In this document: positions 45,219 through 53,398 of the stretch, one piece after another
Position numbering within the stretch: position 1 is the first letter of the stretch
Layout: the number at the start of each line of letters is the position of its first letter
From: Saccharopolyspora hordei
GTDB taxonomy: Bacteria > Actinomycetota > Actinomycetes > Mycobacteriales > Pseudonocardiaceae
Length of the DNA: 64,000 nucleotides
Direction: 5' to 3'
NCBI RefSeq assembly: GCF_013410345.1
Contig: NZ_JACCFJ010000001.1
Coordinates: forward strand, 3,509,001-3,573,000
The notes under the pieces: generated by a model
Told to the model about the DNA's origin: nothing
The model's input: the letters and a program-made list of their open reading frames with translations, nothing else
The model's database searches: none
Program-made: the position numbers and the translations under genes

Positions 45219-45902
45219 GTGGCGACTCTTCTCTTGGTGCGGCATGCGCGTTCGTCGGCGAACGGTTCGGGGATCCTGGCCGGCCGGTCGGCCGGTGTGG
45301 GGTTGGACGAGACCGGCGCGGGGCAAGCGGCCGGGTTGGTGGACCGGTTGGCGGGCGTGCCGCTGCGGCAGGTGGTGGTCTCGCCGCTGCAGCGCTGCCG
45401 GGAGACGGTCGCGGGGCTGGCGCGGGCGCGGGAGCTGGCGCCGGTGGAGGAGCCGGACCTGACTGAGGTCGACTACGGCGAGTGGACCGGCCGCAAGATC
45501 AGCGAGTTGACCCAGGAGCCGCTGTGGCGGGTGGTGCAGCAGCACCCGTCGGCGGCGGTGTTCCCGGCCGGTGAGGGCCTGGCGCAGGTGCAGGCGCGGG
45601 CGGTGGCCGCGGTGCGGGCGTGGGACCGCCGGCTGGCCGACGACGAGGTGTGGCTGGCGTGCACGCACGGCGACGTCATCAAGGCGGTGCTGGCCGACGC
45701 GCTGGGCATGCACCTGGACGCCTTCCAGCGGATCGTGGTCGACCCGTGTTCGGTGAGCGTGGTGCGCTACACCGAGACGCGCCCGTTCGTGCTGAAGGTC
45801 AACGACACCGGTGGTGACGTCTCGGGGCTGCTGCCGCCGAAGGACTCCAGCGGGTCGGACGCGGTGGTCGGCGGCACGGCCGGGACGGCGCAGAGCGCCT
45901 AG
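45219..45902 (+). CDS. Histidine phosphatase (MSMEG_4193-type phosphomutase-like)
   Basis: The 227-aa protein has the RHG motif as LVRHARSSANGSGILAGR at residues 6-23, with the second histidine in ACTHGDVIKAVLADALGMHLD. It lines up with the actinobacterial MSMEG_4193 group that often sits beside uppP. It acts as a phosphatase or mutase on an unknown phosphoester. The GTG start at 45219 has weak upstream signal. The C-terminal 40 residues are low-complexity. Its stop shares CTAG with the convergent gene on the other strand. Confidence 0.88.
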   Translation: MATLLLVRHARSSANGSGILAGRSAGVGLDETGAGQAAGLVDRLAGVPLRQVVVSPLQRCRETVAGLARARELAPVEEPDLTEVDYGEWTGRKISELTQEPLWRVVQQHPSAAVFPAGEGLAQVQARAVAAVRAWDRRLADDEVWLACTHGDVIKAVLADALGMHLDAFQRIVVDPCSVSVVRYTETRPFVLKVNDTGGDVSGLLPPKDSSGSDAVVGGTAGTAQSA

Positions 45903-46732
45903 GCGCGCAGCCGCACCAGGTGGCAGGTGGCGTCGGCGCGCCGGGTCTGCCGGGTGCCGCCGGTGAAGTGCACGACGACGTGGTCGTCGGTGCTGGGGGT
46001 GACCTGCTCGACGATGCCGACGGGGCCGATGGGCCCGTGCAGGCGGATGGCGTCGCCGGGCAGCAGTTCGTCGGCGCGGAGGCGTTCGCGGTTGACCGCG
46101 GGCGAGGCCGGTCGCAGCCAGCGGGTGGTGGCGTACCAGGCGGTGCAGGTCAGCGCGGGCAGCGCGATCGGTAGCCACGCGGCGTGGTCGATCAGCGCCA
46201 GCCCGGGGGCGGCGCCGGCCAGCGCGGCCCACCACGCGGAGCTGATGGGGGTGCGGCCGAGTTGCAGCCAGCCGGTGGTGCGGATGGTGCCGTCGGGTCG
46301 CTGGCCGCGCGGCTGTGGGGCGGGCTCGTCGGGGAAGTCGAAGTCGTCGGTGTCGTCGAGGCGGGTGGTCTCCGCGGCGGTCTTGCCGAGGGGTTCGCGG
46401 GCGGCGTCGAGCTTGATCGCGGCGATCTCGGTGGTGGCCTCGGTGTCGTGCGCGGGCGGTGCCGCAGGTTCGCGGCGCGGCGGGGCGGGATCGGTGCGCA
46501 GGGGTGTGTCGAAGCGGGCCGCGCCGGGGTTGAGCAGGTTGGTGAGCATGGAGACCTCGGTGTCGCGGCGGTGCCCGCAGGTGGGGCAGCTCAGCGCGAC
46601 GCCGGTGGGGGCGTGCTCGTCGGGGGTGGTGGTCAGCGGCCCGTGCCCGTGCGGGCACTGCGGCGCGTGGGGCCCGTTCTCGAGGACGCGCAGGGCGCTG
46701 GTGCGGGTGTGGTCGGTGTCGGGGTTCACCAT
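45899..46732 (-). CDS. Unknown membrane protein with zinc-ribbon-like start and SH3-like end
   Basis: The 277-aa protein has CPHGHGPL and CPTCGHRRD (residues 27-55, a possible zinc ribbon), an acidic middle (DDTDDFDFPDEP), two hydrophobic segments around residues 165-205, and a C-terminal 65-residue beta-rich domain (ELLPGDAIRLHGPIGPVGIVEQV) that looks like an SH3/KOW barrel. No family name recognised. The ATG at 46732 overlaps the stop of the proline/threonine-rich gene (ATGGTGA), so they are coupled and probably function together. Confidence 0.7.
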   Translation of the reverse strand: MVNPDTDHTRTSALRVLENGPHAPQCPHGHGPLTTTPDEHAPTGVALSCPTCGHRRDTEVSMLTNLLNPGAARFDTPLRTDPAPPRREPAAPPAHDTEATTEIAAIKLDAAREPLGKTAAETTRLDDTDDFDFPDEPAPQPRGQRPDGTIRTTGWLQLGRTPISSAWWAALAGAAPGLALIDHAAWLPIALPALTCTAWYATTRWLRPASPAVNRERLRADELLPGDAIRLHGPIGPVGIVEQVTPSTDDHVVVHFTGGTRQTRRADATCHLVRLRA

Positions 46733-47298
46733 CGTGTGGTCCACCTCAGCTCGCCGTCGGGGGCGGTTCGACATGTGGCGGCCGCTCCGCTGGGGGTGCG
46801 GGCGACGGCGCCTTCTTCGGAGCAGCGCTGGTTCTCCCTGACCACGGGGATCCCGTCCTCCTCCTCGTCGTCGTCGTCGTCGGAGGTGCTGGTCGGGGCC
46901 GTGGTGGGGCGCGGCTGGTCGTGGTCGGGTCGGGGGCGCGGCGGCGGGGGTGGGGCCTCCGGCGGCCGCGGGGTCGTCGAGGCCGTGGTCGGGGGTGCGG
47001 TCGGGACCGGGGTGCGGCTGGTGGTGCTCGGGGTGGACGTGGCCGGTCGCGGGCTGGTGGTCGGGCTGGTGGGCGCCGTCGTGGTGGGCGGAGCCACCGT
47101 CGTGGTGGGGGCGGCCGCCGCGGGTGCGGGCGCGGCGGGCGGGGTCGCCGGCTGGGCGAGCTTGTCCGGGCCCGAGGGCAGCGCGTGGAGGCCCGCGGCG
47201 GCGGTCGCGGCCACCAGCGCGGTGGCGGGCAGCAGCCTGACGGCCACCGGGCTGCGCCACCACCAGCGGCGCAGCAGGGCGGGGTGCTCGGCTGGCAA
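46726..47298 (-). CDS. Proline/threonine-rich membrane-anchored protein
   Basis: The 190-aa protein has a basic, tryptophan-rich start (LLRRWWWRSPVAVRL), one membrane helix (ATALVAATAAAGLHAL), about 85 residues of Pro/Thr/Ala-rich low complexity, an acidic DDDDDEEED stretch and a C-terminal module with two cysteines (RCSEEGAV to TCRTAPDGELRW). This is the look of a wall-spanning protein with a small disulfide-bonded head. The TTG at 47298 follows GGAGTC. First of a coupled pair; NACHT gene lies 224 nt upstream. Confidence 0.6.
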   Translation of the reverse strand: MPAEHPALLRRWWWRSPVAVRLLPATALVAATAAAGLHALPSGPDKLAQPATPPAAPAPAAAAPTTTVAPPTTTAPTSPTTSPRPATSTPSTTSRTPVPTAPPTTASTTPRPPEAPPPPPRPRPDHDQPRPTTAPTSTSDDDDDEEEDGIPVVRENQRCSEEGAVARTPSGAAATCRTAPDGELRWTTRW

Positions 47299-47522
47299 CG
47301 ATGACTCCTTCGTGGCGTTGGTGCCGTGCTGTCCCCGACTTGCGGGCGAGATCGTAGCGAATTCGTCATCCTCCTGTGTCCCCCGCGCGCCCCGGGTGTG
47401 CGCTTCGCGTGGCGTTTCCGGTGCGTACGACCACGGGAGCGGGCGAGTGTGATCTCCGTCGCGGGACCCGGCCGCGAGCGGGCGGTCACGGGTCGTGACC
47501 GACGATCGTGCTGTGTGGACGG

Positions 47523-49523
47523 TCAGCGTCCGGTGTCCGGGCGTGTGGTGTCCCGGCTGATCCAGTCCTGCAGGGCGTGGTGGCGGAACTGGATGGCGAT
47601 CCCCGACAGCCGCAGCAGCCCGGCTTCGTAGGCCCAGTCCAGGAACGGCCCCAGCCGGCGGGGCGGGAACTGGTGGCGGGCGATCAGCACGACCACCGCG
47701 GCCGCGTACAGCGTCCAGGCCGAGTCGCAGGTCCGGCCGATGCCGATGGCCAGCCCCACGCACAGCCCGAACACCGCACCGTCGGAGAACGCCGTCCAGG
47801 ACAGCCACGGGTAGGCCGCCAGGTTCGCCGCACCGAACGCGCCGCTGACCGCCAGCCCGTAGCAGGCCAGCAGCACCACCTGGAAGGCGAGCGCCCGCCG
47901 CAGCAACTGGCTCGGCCGGCTGACGGCCGCCGGCCGGTGGGCCACGGCGAACTCGCCTGCGATGATCAGCGCGACGGAGACGAACGCCAGCCCGTAGGCG
48001 TTGCCGATGCGCGGCCCGTACCCCTGGCTGAACCACAGGCCGTATGCGGAGCTGATCGCCAGCCCGACGACGAGACAGCCCACCGCGACCAGGAACCGCG
48101 TCCTCCCGGAGGAGCCGCGGAGCAGGGAGGTCGCCAGCCCGCGCAGGCGGCCCGCGGTCCTGCCCGACCGCACCACCACCCAGCCGATCACGCCCACCCC
48201 GGCCACCAGGAGCGCCCGGCCGGCCGGGTACGGCGGGACCCAGTACCCGGTGTTGCCGTGGTACTGGACCCACGCCAGCAGCACCAGCAGCGTGGTCAGC
48301 ACGCCCTGCACCACCACCGACAGCACGTGGGGCAGGCGGCTGCCCGTCACCCGCCACAGCTGGTGGGCGTAGAAGTCCGTGCCCGAGCGGCCCCGCTGCC
48401 GGTCCCGGGCGAGGTGGCGGGCGAGGGTGCCCAGCCACTGCCGCACGTCGGTCTCCGAGTAGGTGGCGCCCGGACGCTGGTACTGCGCGGTGGTTTCGCG
48501 CAGCAGCCGGGCGAGCGGACTGCCCGGGTGCTCCGCCACGTGCGCGGTGACGGGGCGCCACCGGTCCTCGACCTCGGCGCCCGGACGGCGCGCGGGGAAC
48601 CGGTAGGCCAGGTGCTGGCGCACGCGGTCGGGGTCGAGCGGCTGCACGGTGATCGCCGTGGCGTCCTGCAGCACCGGCACTTCCCCGCGGCGCGTGAGGG
48701 CGCCGACGGACCGCTCCAGGCGGCGGTAGAGGTCGGTGCGGCAGGTGACGACCACGGGTTGCTGGGCGTGGTGGCCGGGGGTGTTGAGCGCCCGGACCAC
48801 CGCTAGCGCGCGGGTGGGGTCCTGGCCCTCGGGGTCCATCTCGTCCAGGCCGTCGAGGATCGGCAGCACCCACCCCGCCTGCACCAGCTGCCGGGCCTGC
48901 CGGCGGTTGAGCGGGTGCGCCTCGCCGGAGATCTGGCGGACGATCCACTCGTCCAGCAGCTCGGCCACCGTGGTGGCGGGCACCTCCGGTGAGGCGAGGC
49001 GGGGATCTTCGAAGGAGGGCAGGCTGAGCCGCACCGGGACGCCGCACCCGCGCTCGTCGGGAACCTGTTCCTGCGCGTCGAGCAGGTCGAGCAGCAGTTG
49101 CATCACGAGCACGGTCTTGCCCGCTCCCGCGTCCCCGAGCACGACGAGCCTGCCCCGGTGCAGGCTCCGGTAGAAGTCGGTGATGGTCGTCAGCGACCCG
49201 CTGCCGGGGCCTCCGTCGTCGCGCCAGCGCACCAGCTCGAGATCGGCCCGCTGGAACTGCAGGTCGGCCGCCTTCGGCGCGGCGTCGTCGGCGAGCAAGC
49301 GGACGCGGACGTCGGCTTCCTGGCGCCGCACCGAGTCGGCGAGCGCCCGCGCCCACCCCAGCATCGCCTGGTGCTGGGGTGCTGGGGCGGTGGCGAGGAC
49401 GACGTCGCCCCGGACCTCGACGTTGTCGCTCTGGACCTGGAAGACGTCGCCCCAGACCGTTGATCGGTCGATGGACTGGGGCGCGTGGGTGCGTCGGCGT
49501 CGCGGACGGGAGCTGGGCGACAT
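47523..49523 (-). CDS. NACHT-domain NTPase with C-terminal membrane helices
   Basis: The 666-aa protein has an N-terminal region with STVWGDVFQVQSDNVEVRGDV (residues 21-41), a NACHT-type STAND ATPase with Walker A GDAGAGKT at residues 130-137 and Walker B ILDGLDEMD at 222-230, and CRTDLYRRL (sensor 1-like). About seven membrane helices (residues 405-620) and a short soluble tail follow. NACHT proteins are signal-dependent switches used in antiphage and other conflict systems; a membrane tail is one effector type. The GGAGC before the ATG is weak. It starts 3 nt after the stop of a small membrane protein gene, its obvious partner. Ligand and effector role are inferred. Confidence 0.85.
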   Translation of the reverse strand: MSPSSRPRRRRTHAPQSIDRSTVWGDVFQVQSDNVEVRGDVVLATAPAPQHQAMLGWARALADSVRRQEADVRVRLLADDAAPKAADLQFQRADLELVRWRDDGGPGSGSLTTITDFYRSLHRGRLVVLGDAGAGKTVLVMQLLLDLLDAQEQVPDERGCGVPVRLSLPSFEDPRLASPEVPATTVAELLDEWIVRQISGEAHPLNRRQARQLVQAGWVLPILDGLDEMDPEGQDPTRALAVVRALNTPGHHAQQPVVVTCRTDLYRRLERSVGALTRRGEVPVLQDATAITVQPLDPDRVRQHLAYRFPARRPGAEVEDRWRPVTAHVAEHPGSPLARLLRETTAQYQRPGATYSETDVRQWLGTLARHLARDRQRGRSGTDFYAHQLWRVTGSRLPHVLSVVVQGVLTTLLVLLAWVQYHGNTGYWVPPYPAGRALLVAGVGVIGWVVVRSGRTAGRLRGLATSLLRGSSGRTRFLVAVGCLVVGLAISSAYGLWFSQGYGPRIGNAYGLAFVSVALIIAGEFAVAHRPAAVSRPSQLLRRALAFQVVLLACYGLAVSGAFGAANLAAYPWLSWTAFSDGAVFGLCVGLAIGIGRTCDSAWTLYAAAVVVLIARHQFPPRRLGPFLDWAYEAGLLRLSGIAIQFRHHALQDWISRDTTRPDTGR

Positions 49524-49526
49524 GAG

Positions 49527-49937
49527 CTAGTCGAGGTCGACGTCCTTCGCGCCGTCGATCTGGTGGATCGGGCCGGAGAACGAGCCCGTCACCGACTGGC
49601 TCCCCTCAGGAGGCGGTGCCGACGGTGGCGGGGGAGCCGCAGCGGGCGGGGCCGGTGCGGTGCTGCTGGTGATCCGCACCGTGCCGTCCGCGTTGCGCAC
49701 CTGGTACACCGATCCCGCGGTGGCGGAGACGTGCTGGCCTCCCGTGCCGGCCCGGCGCTGCCGGACGATCCCCCAGACGGTGGCCACGAGACCGGCGATC
49801 GCGACGAACAGGCCGATGACCCCGGCCCGCTGGTTCGCGGCTTCCCACCCGCCCACGGTGGTGAAGTAGAGGACCAGGCCGCCGGAAGCGGCGACCGTGA
49901 CCAGACCGCCTGTCCACGCCAGCACCGTGCCGTTCAT
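49527..49937 (-). CDS. Small two-helix membrane protein, partner of the NACHT ATPase
   Basis: The 136-aa protein has two membrane helices (residues 6-25 and 38-58) with a short loop, then a soluble tail. The tail carries GSVYQVRNADGTVRI (residues 76-90), a Pro/Ala-rich spacer and SVTGSFSGPIHQIDGAKDVDLD at the end. The first tail motif resembles GDVFQVQSDNVEVRG in the NACHT protein's N-terminus, and the last belongs to the same G-x-[VI]-x-Q style. Operonic with the NACHT gene at 3 nt spacing. Function unknown; it may hold or sense for the ATPase. Confidence 0.7.
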   Translation of the reverse strand: MNGTVLAWTGGLVTVAASGGLVLYFTTVGGWEAANQRAGVIGLFVAIAGLVATVWGIVRQRRAGTGGQHVSATAGSVYQVRNADGTVRITSSTAPAPPAAAPPPPSAPPPEGSQSVTGSFSGPIHQIDGAKDVDLD

Positions 49938-50112
49938 GACCCCAGGGTCACGGCTGTGCCGGCCTCGCAGGGCGGAACGGCGCCACGCCACCCGATCTCC
50001 GCACGCGATCACACCCGTTCTGCGCAACAGCCCCACGCCCCGGTGGTGCGTTCCGGCGACGACGTCGCGCGAGGACGCTGCGGGCGTCCGGTGGCGGGGC
50101 TGGTGCGCCGGG

Positions 50113-50388
50113 CTAGGCGGGGATGCGGTGCTGTGGTGACTGCTGGCCGGTGGCGACCGTGCGGCGCAGCTCGTCGAGGGACAGGCCCACCGCGTCGGCC
50201 AGGGCGGCGACGGTGAAGAACGCCGGGGTGGGGATGCGGCCCTTCTCGATCTTGCGCAGCGTCTCGGTGGAGATCCCGGCTGCGGTGGCGACCTCGACCA
50301 TGCTGCGCTGGCCGCGCGCGTCCCGCAGGGCCTGGCCCAGCAGCTCGCCCCGGCGCAGCTCGTGCTCGGTGAGCGGTTCACGCACCAT
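50113..50388 (-). CDS. XRE-family helix-turn-helix regulator
   Basis: This 91-aa protein is almost entirely a Cro/C1-type HTH: LGQALRDARGQRSMVEVATAAGISTETLRKIEKGRIPTPAFFTVAALADAVGLSLDEL. It diverges from a methionine aminopeptidase-like gene with a 59-nt gap, an arrangement found repeatedly in actinomycetes, suggesting it controls that gene. Confidence 0.88.
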   Translation of the reverse strand: MVREPLTEHELRRGELLGQALRDARGQRSMVEVATAAGISTETLRKIEKGRIPTPAFFTVAALADAVGLSLDELRRTVATGQQSPQHRIPA

Positions 50389-50447
50389 GACCGTGATACT
50401 AATATCGGTATAGTTATCGGGCCAGTTCCCGCCGGAGCCCCCACGCC
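50389..50447. promoter_or_regulatory. AT-rich divergent promoter with TATCGG direct repeat
   Basis: The short gap has TATCGG twice, 12 nt apart (50404-50409 and 50416-50421), within an AT-rich stretch unusual for this region. Such direct repeats suit an XRE regulator and -10 boxes for both genes. Confidence 0.45.
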
Positions 50448-51203
50448 GTGATCGAGCTGAAGACCGCCTCCGAGATCGACGACCTGCGCGCCACCGGTCA
50501 CCTCGTCGCCCGCACCCTGGACACCGTGCGCGCCCACGCCCAGGTGGGCACCGCGCTGCGCGACCTCGACGCCCTCGCCCGCGACGTCCTCACCGACGCC
50601 GGCGCGCACCCGGTCCACCACAGCCGGGCACGCGAGCCGTTCCCCGGTGCGATCAGCACCTCGGTCAACGACGCGATCGTCCGCGGCGTCCCCGACCACA
50701 CCCGCCTGACCGACGGGGACCTGCTCAGCGTCAGCTGCGCCGCTCGCCTGCACGGCTGGGTCGCGGCCGCCGCGATCACCGTCATCGTCGGCACCGCCCA
50801 GCCCGGTGACACCGCGCTGGTGCGCACCGCCGACGACGCCCTGGCCGACGGCATCTCCGCCGCCCGCCCCGGTGCCCGGACCGGCGACCTCTCCCACGCC
50901 ATCGGTGTGGTCGGGCGCAGCGCCGGCTACGGCGTCCCCGCCGGGCTCGGCGGCCACGGCGTGGGCCGCGACCTGCGCGAGCACCCGCCGGTGCCCAACG
51001 ACGGCCACCCCGGCACCGGTGTGCCGCTGCGCCCCGGCGTGGTGCTGACCGTCGAACCGGTGCTGCTGGCCGGCGGCAGCGACACCACCGACCTCGATGA
51101 CAACGGCTGGACCATGCGCAGCGGCGACGGCAGCCGCGCCGCCCACGTCGGGCACACCGTCGCCATCACCGCCGACGGCCCGCTGGTGCTCACCACCCCG
51201 TGA
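50448..51203 (+). CDS. Methionine aminopeptidase-like protein lacking metal ligands (probable pseudoenzyme)
   Basis: The 251-aa protein keeps the pita-bread fold and length of type I MetAP: VNDAIVRGVPDHTRLTDGDLLS, GLGGHGVGRDLREHP and VVLTVEPVLL. Against E. coli numbering His171 and Glu204 are kept (His170, Glu203). The two Asp ligands are Ser96 and Ala107, Glu235 is Gly235, and substrate His79 is Arg79. A dimetal centre cannot form as usual. It is probably a binding or regulatory protein rather than a peptidase. The GTG at 50448 gives the family N-terminus. Its divergent partner is an XRE regulator. Confidence 0.85.
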   Translation: MIELKTASEIDDLRATGHLVARTLDTVRAHAQVGTALRDLDALARDVLTDAGAHPVHHSRAREPFPGAISTSVNDAIVRGVPDHTRLTDGDLLSVSCAARLHGWVAAAAITVIVGTAQPGDTALVRTADDALADGISAARPGARTGDLSHAIGVVGRSAGYGVPAGLGGHGVGRDLREHPPVPNDGHPGTGVPLRPGVVLTVEPVLLAGGSDTTDLDDNGWTMRSGDGSRAAHVGHTVAITADGPLVLTTP

Positions 51204-51336
51204 GCGGTGCGCGTTCCGGACCGCTGAGGACGAACCGGTCGTGCCGGCTGTGGCGAAGATCGTCCTGGCGTGCGGCGGAGGTCTGGCGTCCGGATACTGG
51301 GGAAGCGCCAGCCACCCCGTACCGTGCCGAGGTCCC

Positions 51337-52512
51337 ATGAACGCCCACGTCGCCTTCGTCAACCTGCCCGCCGCCGGGCACGTCAACCCGACCCTGCCGC
51401 TGGTGGCCGAACTGCTGCGCCGCGGCCACCGGGTCAGCTACGCGGTGGGCCGCGCCCTGGCGCCGGAGGTGGCCGGGACCGGGGCGCAGGTGGTGGAACT
51501 GCCCACGGAGATGGTCAAGCCGGGCCGGGACACCGCGCTGGACGGCAAGCACATCAGGATGGTGCTGGACTTCTTCTGCGAGGACGTGCGCACCAGCTAC
51601 CCGTTGCTGCGCAAGCACTTCCGGGACGACCCGCCGGACGTGGTGTGCGCGGACATGATGGCCCCGCACGGGCGCATGCTCGCCGAGGAGCTCGACGTGC
51701 CCGCGGTCGTGCTGCAGCCCAGCCTGGCCTCCAACGAGCACTTCTCGCTGCGCGAGGCCGTCCCGGGCGCAGGGCAGCGGTTCCCCCGCGAGGTCGTCGA
51801 GGAGATGTCCCAGCGCATCGACGAGGTCGCCGCCGAGCTCGGTGTGCGCCCGGTGCTGCCGCTCCAGGCCCCGCCCGGTGAGGCGAACCTGGTGTTCGTG
51901 CCGCGGGAGTTCCAGCCCGCCGGGGACACCTTCGACGGGCGCTACCACTTCCTCGGCCCGATGCTCGGCGACCGCGACCAGCAGCCCTGGCAGCCCCGCC
52001 GGGCCGACGCGCCGCTGCTCTACATCGCGCTGGGCACCGCCTTCAACGACCGCCCCGACTTCTACCGGACGTGCCTGAGCGCCTTCGCCGACAGCCCGTG
52101 GCAGGTGGCGATGTCCATCGGCGAGCAGGTCCAGGCTTCCGAGCTCGGGGCGATCCCGGACAACGTCGAGGTGCGCGCGAGCTTCCCGCAGCCGGCGGTG
52201 CTGCGCCACGCCAGCGTGTTCGTCTCGCACACCGGCATGAACTCCACGATGGAGGCCCTGCACGCCGGGGTGCCGCTGGTGGCCGTCCCGCAGATGCCCG
52301 AGCAGGCCGTCAACGCCGCCCGCGTCGACGAGCTCGGTCTCGGCCGCCGCCTGGACCCGGCCACCGTCACCGCCGAGCAGCTGCGCACCGCGGTGGACGA
52401 GGTCGCCGCCGACACCGGTATCCGCGCCAACCTCGAGCGGATGCGCCAGACCCTCCGCTCCTGCGGTGGTGCGGCCGCCGGTGCCGACGTGGTGGAGGCC
52501 CAGCTGGGGTGA
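51337..52512 (+). CDS. Macrolide-type (MGT/OleD-like) glycosyltransferase
   Basis: This 391-aa GT-B enzyme starts HVAFVNLPAAGHVNPTLPLVAEL, the acceptor domain signature with the His base in AGHVNP. The C-terminal donor-binding region is VFVSHTGMNSTMEALHAGVPLVAVPQMPEQAVNA, the MGT motif. Such enzymes move glucose from UDP-glucose to macrolides, as self-resistance or detoxification. ATG at 51337; upstream residues in frame are not family-like. The next gene is convergent with no gap. Confidence 0.92.
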   Translation: MNAHVAFVNLPAAGHVNPTLPLVAELLRRGHRVSYAVGRALAPEVAGTGAQVVELPTEMVKPGRDTALDGKHIRMVLDFFCEDVRTSYPLLRKHFRDDPPDVVCADMMAPHGRMLAEELDVPAVVLQPSLASNEHFSLREAVPGAGQRFPREVVEEMSQRIDEVAAELGVRPVLPLQAPPGEANLVFVPREFQPAGDTFDGRYHFLGPMLGDRDQQPWQPRRADAPLLYIALGTAFNDRPDFYRTCLSAFADSPWQVAMSIGEQVQASELGAIPDNVEVRASFPQPAVLRHASVFVSHTGMNSTMEALHAGVPLVAVPQMPEQAVNAARVDELGLGRRLDPATVTAEQLRTAVDEVAADTGIRANLERMRQTLRSCGGAAAGADVVEAQLG

Positions 52513-53211
52513 TCACCGCGCCGCCGCGGGAGTGCGGCGGTCCAGCCACCACTGGCACGCCAGCAGCGGCAGCACCCACCCCGTCCACGTGGTCAGCCCG
52601 GCCACGGTGGCGCCGAAGAAGGCCTCGTCGCCGCCGAAGGTCGTCGGCAGCTGCGGCGCCAGCACCACCGTCCACACCGGACCCCACAGGCGGTTGGTCA
52701 CGATGGACATCGTCAGCACGAACGAGCGGACCATCCACCGCCGGTGCTGGCGGAACCGGCGCTGCCGCGCCGCGCGCCACCCCGCCACCGTGCAGCCGAA
52801 CCACAGCAGGCCCAGCAGCACGTTGCTGACCGCCGCCACCGGACCGAACGGCGCGAACAACGCCACCGGCACCGCCAGCACCGACGCGGGCAGCACCCCG
52901 GCGACCACGTAGACCCGCCCGATGAGGCGGTGGGCCCGCGGAGAGCGGGCGCGGAAGGCCGGCCACACCTGAAAGCAGCAGGTCAGCATCGCCACCGCCC
53001 CGAACAGCACGTGCCCCACCAGCAGCGGGTAGTGCACCACGCCCCCGGACGGGACCTGCACCCGCGACAGCGCCGGGTCCCCGGTCAGGTAGGGCGGCAG
53101 CGAGTACACCAGGAACAGCACCGCCACCAGCGCCAGCGGCCCCACCCACGGCCGCCGCCACCACCGCACCGGCGACCGCTGCACCGCCGGTCGCACCACC
53201 GTGCTCACCAC
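52513..53211 (-). CDS. DUF2306 membrane protein
   Basis: The 232-aa protein has about six membrane helices. It has VVHYPLLVGHVLFGAVAMLTCCFQVWPAFRARSPRAHRLIGRVYV, the DUF2306 core with conserved His residues, and RFRQHRRWMVRSFVLTMSIVTNRLW. Function unknown; cytochrome-like heme binding has been suggested by its histidines but not shown. GGAGG precedes tandem GTGs. It is divergent from a GntR-TetR regulator with two matching palindromes in between and is the likely target. Confidence 0.85.
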   Translation of the reverse strand: MVSTVVRPAVQRSPVRWWRRPWVGPLALVAVLFLVYSLPPYLTGDPALSRVQVPSGGVVHYPLLVGHVLFGAVAMLTCCFQVWPAFRARSPRAHRLIGRVYVVAGVLPASVLAVPVALFAPFGPVAAVSNVLLGLLWFGCTVAGWRAARQRRFRQHRRWMVRSFVLTMSIVTNRLWGPVWTVVLAPQLPTTFGGDEAFFGATVAGLTTWTGWVLPLLACQWWLDRRTPAAAR

Positions 53212-53313
53212 GAACCTCCTCGCGCACGCCGTACCAGGAACGCGTACACCGTACGGCCCGAGGTGGGGAAGACGGTCGTGATGAGGCAGGATCAGCGGGG
53301 ACGACTTCGCAGT

Positions 53314-53323
53314 GCACTAGTGC
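53314..53323. promoter_or_regulatory. Operator-like palindrome, copy 1
   Basis: GCACTAGTGC within GTGCACTAGTGCGAG. The same core recurs 53 bp on, about five helical turns, both in the gap between the DUF2306 gene and its divergent regulator. Confidence 0.65.
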
Positions 53324-53365
53324 GAGCGGGTGTTCGGCGTGGTGCACCACGCTCCCCGCCGCACG

Positions 53366-53377
53366 CGCACTAGTGCG
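53366..53377. promoter_or_regulatory. Operator-like palindrome, copy 2
   Basis: CGCACTAGTGCG, perfect 12-bp palindrome with the same core, 22 nt before the regulator start and next to its ribosome site (GAGAGGAGAG). Confidence 0.65.
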
Positions 53378-53398
53378 ACGACGACCGAGAGGAGAGCG

